64,000 nt of DNA from an uncultured Dehalococcoidia bacterium (lineage in GTDB: Bacteria > Chloroflexota > Dehalococcoidia > Tepidiformales > Tepidiformaceae): contig CALLPC010000004.1 of assembly GCA_938015525.1 (NCBI GenBank), positions 1 through 64,000 on the forward strand, in the 5' to 3' direction. A model generated the notes under the pieces. That model made no database searches. It was given only the letters and a program-made list of their open reading frames with translations, and had not been told where the DNA came from. Positions 62,131 through 64,000 of the stretch are shown here, one piece after another. How positions within the stretch are numbered: position 1 is the stretch's first letter; each line of letters opens with the position of its first letter. A program made the position numbers and the translations under genes.

Positions 62131-62136
62131 TATACT
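62131..62136 (+). promoter_or_regulatory. -10-like hexamer 6 nt before pdxA start
   Basis: TATACT, then CGCGGC, then ATG 62143. No ribosome site is visible. Confidence 0.5.
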
Positions 62137-62142
62137 CGCGGC

Positions 62143-63105
62143 ATGGGCCGGCCGCACCTGCTGCTCACGGTGGGGGACCCGAACGGTATCGGGCCGGAGG
62201 TGACGGCGAAGGCGCTGGCGCGAGACGACGTCCGGGCTGCAGCGGACGTGACCGTGGTGGGGCTCCGGTCGGTGGTGGAGCCGTGGCTGGGGCGGTACGG
62301 GGCGGCGGGGGTGGATATCGTGGAGCCGGCGCGGGCCGACAGGTTCGTCGTGCGGTACGGGAGGGTGGATGGGGAGGCCGGGCGCCTGGCGCACCGGTGG
62401 GTGGAGTGGGCGGCGGAGGCGTGCCTGGCTGGCCGGGCCGACGGGATGGTGACGGGGCCGGTGAACAAGGCGGCATTCGCGGCGGCGGGCATCATGGAGA
62501 TGGGGCACCAGGAGGTCCTCCGGCGGGTGTCCGGGGTCGGGGAGGTGGTGACGATGCTGGTCTCGGGGCGGCTGCGCTGCGTCCACCTGAGCACTCACAA
62601 GCCGTTACGGGAGGCGTGTGCGTACGCGACGCGGGAGAACGTGCGCCGGGTGGTGCTGCTAACGGACCGGGAGTTTCGGCGGTGGGGGTTTGCGGCCCCG
62701 CGGATTGCGGTGGCGGCGCTGAACCCGCACGCCGGCGAGGGCGGGCTGATCGGGCGGGAGGAGCTGGAGGAGCTCGGGCCGGCAGTCGCGGATGCGCGGG
62801 CGGCGGGGGTGGACGCACGGGGGCCGTTGCCGGCGGATTCGGTGTTTACCCGGGCGATTGCGGGGGAGTTCGACGCGGTGGTGGTGATGTACCACGACCA
62901 GGGGCACATCGCGGTGAAGGTGCACGGGTTCGAGCGGAGCGTGAGCGTGAACCTGGGGCTGCCGTTCGTGCGGACGAGCGTGGACCACGGGACAGCGTTC
63001 GACATCGCGGGTCGGGGCGTCGCGAGCGGGGAGAGCATGGCGGAGGCGGTGCTCCTGGCAGCCCGGCTGGCGGCAGGACAGGGGCTGGGAGAGGGGGCGG
63101 GGTGA
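62143..63105 (+). CDS. pdxA: 4-hydroxythreonine-4-phosphate dehydrogenase-like PdxA
   Basis: 320 residues. Step in DXP-dependent pyridoxal-phosphate synthesis: oxidises 4-phosphohydroxythreonine with NAD. TVGDPNGIGPEV opens the protein, metal His occur in LSTHKPLRE and YHDQGHIAVK, and ALNPHAGEGG and TSVDHGTAFDIAG are conserved. It could also be a PdxA2-type homologue acting on another phosphate. A TATACT element sits 6 nt before ATG. The stop overlaps the next GTG by 4 nt (GTGA). Confidence 0.9.
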   Translation: MGRPHLLLTVGDPNGIGPEVTAKALARDDVRAAADVTVVGLRSVVEPWLGRYGAAGVDIVEPARADRFVVRYGRVDGEAGRLAHRWVEWAAEACLAGRADGMVTGPVNKAAFAAAGIMEMGHQEVLRRVSGVGEVVTMLVSGRLRCVHLSTHKPLREACAYATRENVRRVVLLTDREFRRWGFAAPRIAVAALNPHAGEGGLIGREELEELGPAVADARAAGVDARGPLPADSVFTRAIAGEFDAVVVMYHDQGHIAVKVHGFERSVSVNLGLPFVRTSVDHGTAFDIAGRGVASGESMAEAVLLAARLAAGQGLGEGAG

Positions 63106-64000
63106 GCCGGGCGGGGGAGATACCGCTGGAGCCCCCGCTGGTACGCGGGGCAGGCGCGGAACCGGCGAAGGAGGACCGGACGTACCTCGGCTACATGGCG
63201 GCGGCGCTGGCGAGCGCCCTGCTCGGGGGGTTCGCACTCGCGGCCTGGATGCCGCTGGCGGCGACGGAGGCAGTCCCGGGAGTCGAGCGAGCGCCCCGGC
63301 TGGTGCAGGCGCACGGCTGGCTGCAGCTGCAGGGGTGGGCGGGGCTATTCGTCGCGGGGATGGCGATCCGCATCGTGCCGCGGTTTGCGGGGCGGCGGCC
63401 GGTGCCGGCCCGGGTGACGGTTCCGTTGCTGGGGCTGCTGGTTGCGCCGCTGGTGGTGCGGCTGTTCGCCGTGCCGTGGCTGGATGGGGAGGCAGCCGGG
63501 GCGGCGGCGCTGGTGGCGGGGATACTGACGGCGGCGGGGTGCGCGGGGGTGGCTGCCGTGCTGGGCCACGTGCTGGCACGCGGGCGGCGGGGTCGGGAGG
63601 CGTGGCGGTGGTTCGCGGCGGCCGGGGCGGTGTGGTGGCTGGCATGGGCGCCGCTGGCGGCGTGGTGGGGGTGGCGGGCAGCTGGCGGGGACGGGCTCGC
63701 CCCGGCGGCGTTCGACGATGCGCTGGCGTGGGCGGTGATGCTCGGGCCGGTGGGGAATTTCATCCTCGGGGTGCAGAGCCGGTCGGTGCCGGTGTTTTTC
63801 GGGCGGCGGCCGCCCCCGGCCAGGGTGATGGCGGGGCCGGGGCTGCTGCTGAACGGCGGTGCGGGCCTGCTGGTGCTTGCGATGGGCCTGGACGGCGGGG
63901 GAGCCGCCCGGCTGGCGGGAGCCGGGCTGGTACTGGGCGGGCTGGGCCTCTGCTGGGGGCTGCCGCTGGCAGGGGCGGTACGGGGGAGGGCGCACCGTCT
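63102..64000 (+). CDS. Multi-pass membrane protein, NnrS-like (3' end outside window)
   Basis: At least 299 residues, open to the window end. A short N-terminal cytoplasmic part (~1-28) precedes many hydrophobic helices rich in Gly, Ala, Trp and Val. VQAHGWLQLQGWAGLFVAGMA followed by IRIVPRF resembles the His-containing helix of NnrS and related haem-copper-oxidase-like membrane proteins (H-G-x-L-Q). VGNFILGVQSRSVPVFFG is a second family-like segment. GTG 63102 overlaps the pdxA stop by 4 nt. Role unknown. Confidence 0.6.
   Translation, partial: MSRAGEIPLEPPLVRGAGAEPAKEDRTYLGYMAAALASALLGGFALAAWMPLAATEAVPGVERAPRLVQAHGWLQLQGWAGLFVAGMAIRIVPRFAGRRPVPARVTVPLLGLLVAPLVVRLFAVPWLDGEAAGAAALVAGILTAAGCAGVAAVLGHVLARGRRGREAWRWFAAAGAVWWLAWAPLAAWWGWRAAGGDGLAPAAFDDALAWAVMLGPVGNFILGVQSRSVPVFFGRRPPPARVMAGPGLLLNGGAGLLVLAMGLDGGGAARLAGAGLVLGGLGLCWGLPLAGAVRGRAHR

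Overview
The window is about 64 kb of very GC-rich bacterial DNA, packed with protein genes on both strands. I see no rRNA, tRNA, CRISPR array, insertion sequence or prophage. The mix of genes points to a thermophilic or thermotolerant Chloroflexota of the Dehalococcoidia/Tepidiformales kind: DUF2851, DUF4388 and Roadblock proteins, Thr-Pro-rich extracytoplasmic linkers, an HTH-TM-PASTA protein next to RimO, a type I-alpha glutamine synthetase, an aldehyde:ferredoxin oxidoreductase-like tungsten enzyme, many acyl-CoA enzymes, and an HspR/DnaJ/Clp heat-shock cluster. The lineage is an inference from gene content, not from a marker-gene tree.

Layout. 0-7 kb: the 3' part of valS, a MaoC-like double hot-dog protein, a two-gene trehalose-phosphate pathway (otsA-otsB), an F420/flavin LLM oxidoreductase, rsmE and a small membrane protein. 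7-13 kb: a peptide/oligopeptide ABC operon with no ATPase genes, divergent from a TetR regulator, then CvpA-like and Trm112-like genes. 13.5-18.2 kb: a heat-shock locus with hsp20 divergent from dnaJ-hspR-clpC and an HspR-like operator half-site between them. 18-24 kb: lipoprotein, serine hydrolase, FMN-split-barrel protein, metallo-beta-lactamase-fold protein, and an anti-sigma-like/ECF sigma pair. 23.8-27.9 kb: a five-gene minus-strand operon with a HAMP receptor lacking an output domain, two Roadblock-like proteins and two DUF4388-type proteins. This is the best candidate for an undescribed signalling system.

28-45 kb: acyl-CoA dehydrogenase, an alpha/beta-hydrolase fused to a membrane anchor and external domain, a tyrosine phosphatase, signal peptidase I, enoyl-CoA hydratase, an XRE regulator with its own palindrome, DUF2851, a GNAT, purM, a PAP2-type membrane enzyme, epoxide hydrolase, DUF169, FprA-type reductase with a CBS protein, amidase and an SDR. 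45-56.5 kb: a second, full zinc-finger dnaJ with prmA, an isocitrate-lyase-superfamily enzyme, HTH-TM-PASTA protein with rimO, glnA, DinB with a CitE-like protein, and trxA/trxB divergent from a CsoR-family regulator with a palindrome inside the trxA promoter. Glycerate kinase follows, coupled to a 57-residue membrane protein. 56.5-64 kb: SnoaL-like protein, lipoprotein, an operon of tungsten oxidoreductase, enoyl-CoA hydratase and thioesterase, then an acyl-CoA-dehydrogenase-fold flavoprotein, pdxA and a membrane protein running off the end.

Three window-wide patterns stand out. At least ten genes have a TANNNT-type -10 hexamer 6-7 nt before the start codon and no clear Shine-Dalgarno, which suggests leaderless transcripts. 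Intergenic gaps carry a G-rich heptamer repeat (consensus GGGARCR). The plus strand is G-rich whichever way genes point, so plus-strand genes favour G-ending codons and minus-strand genes C-ending codons.
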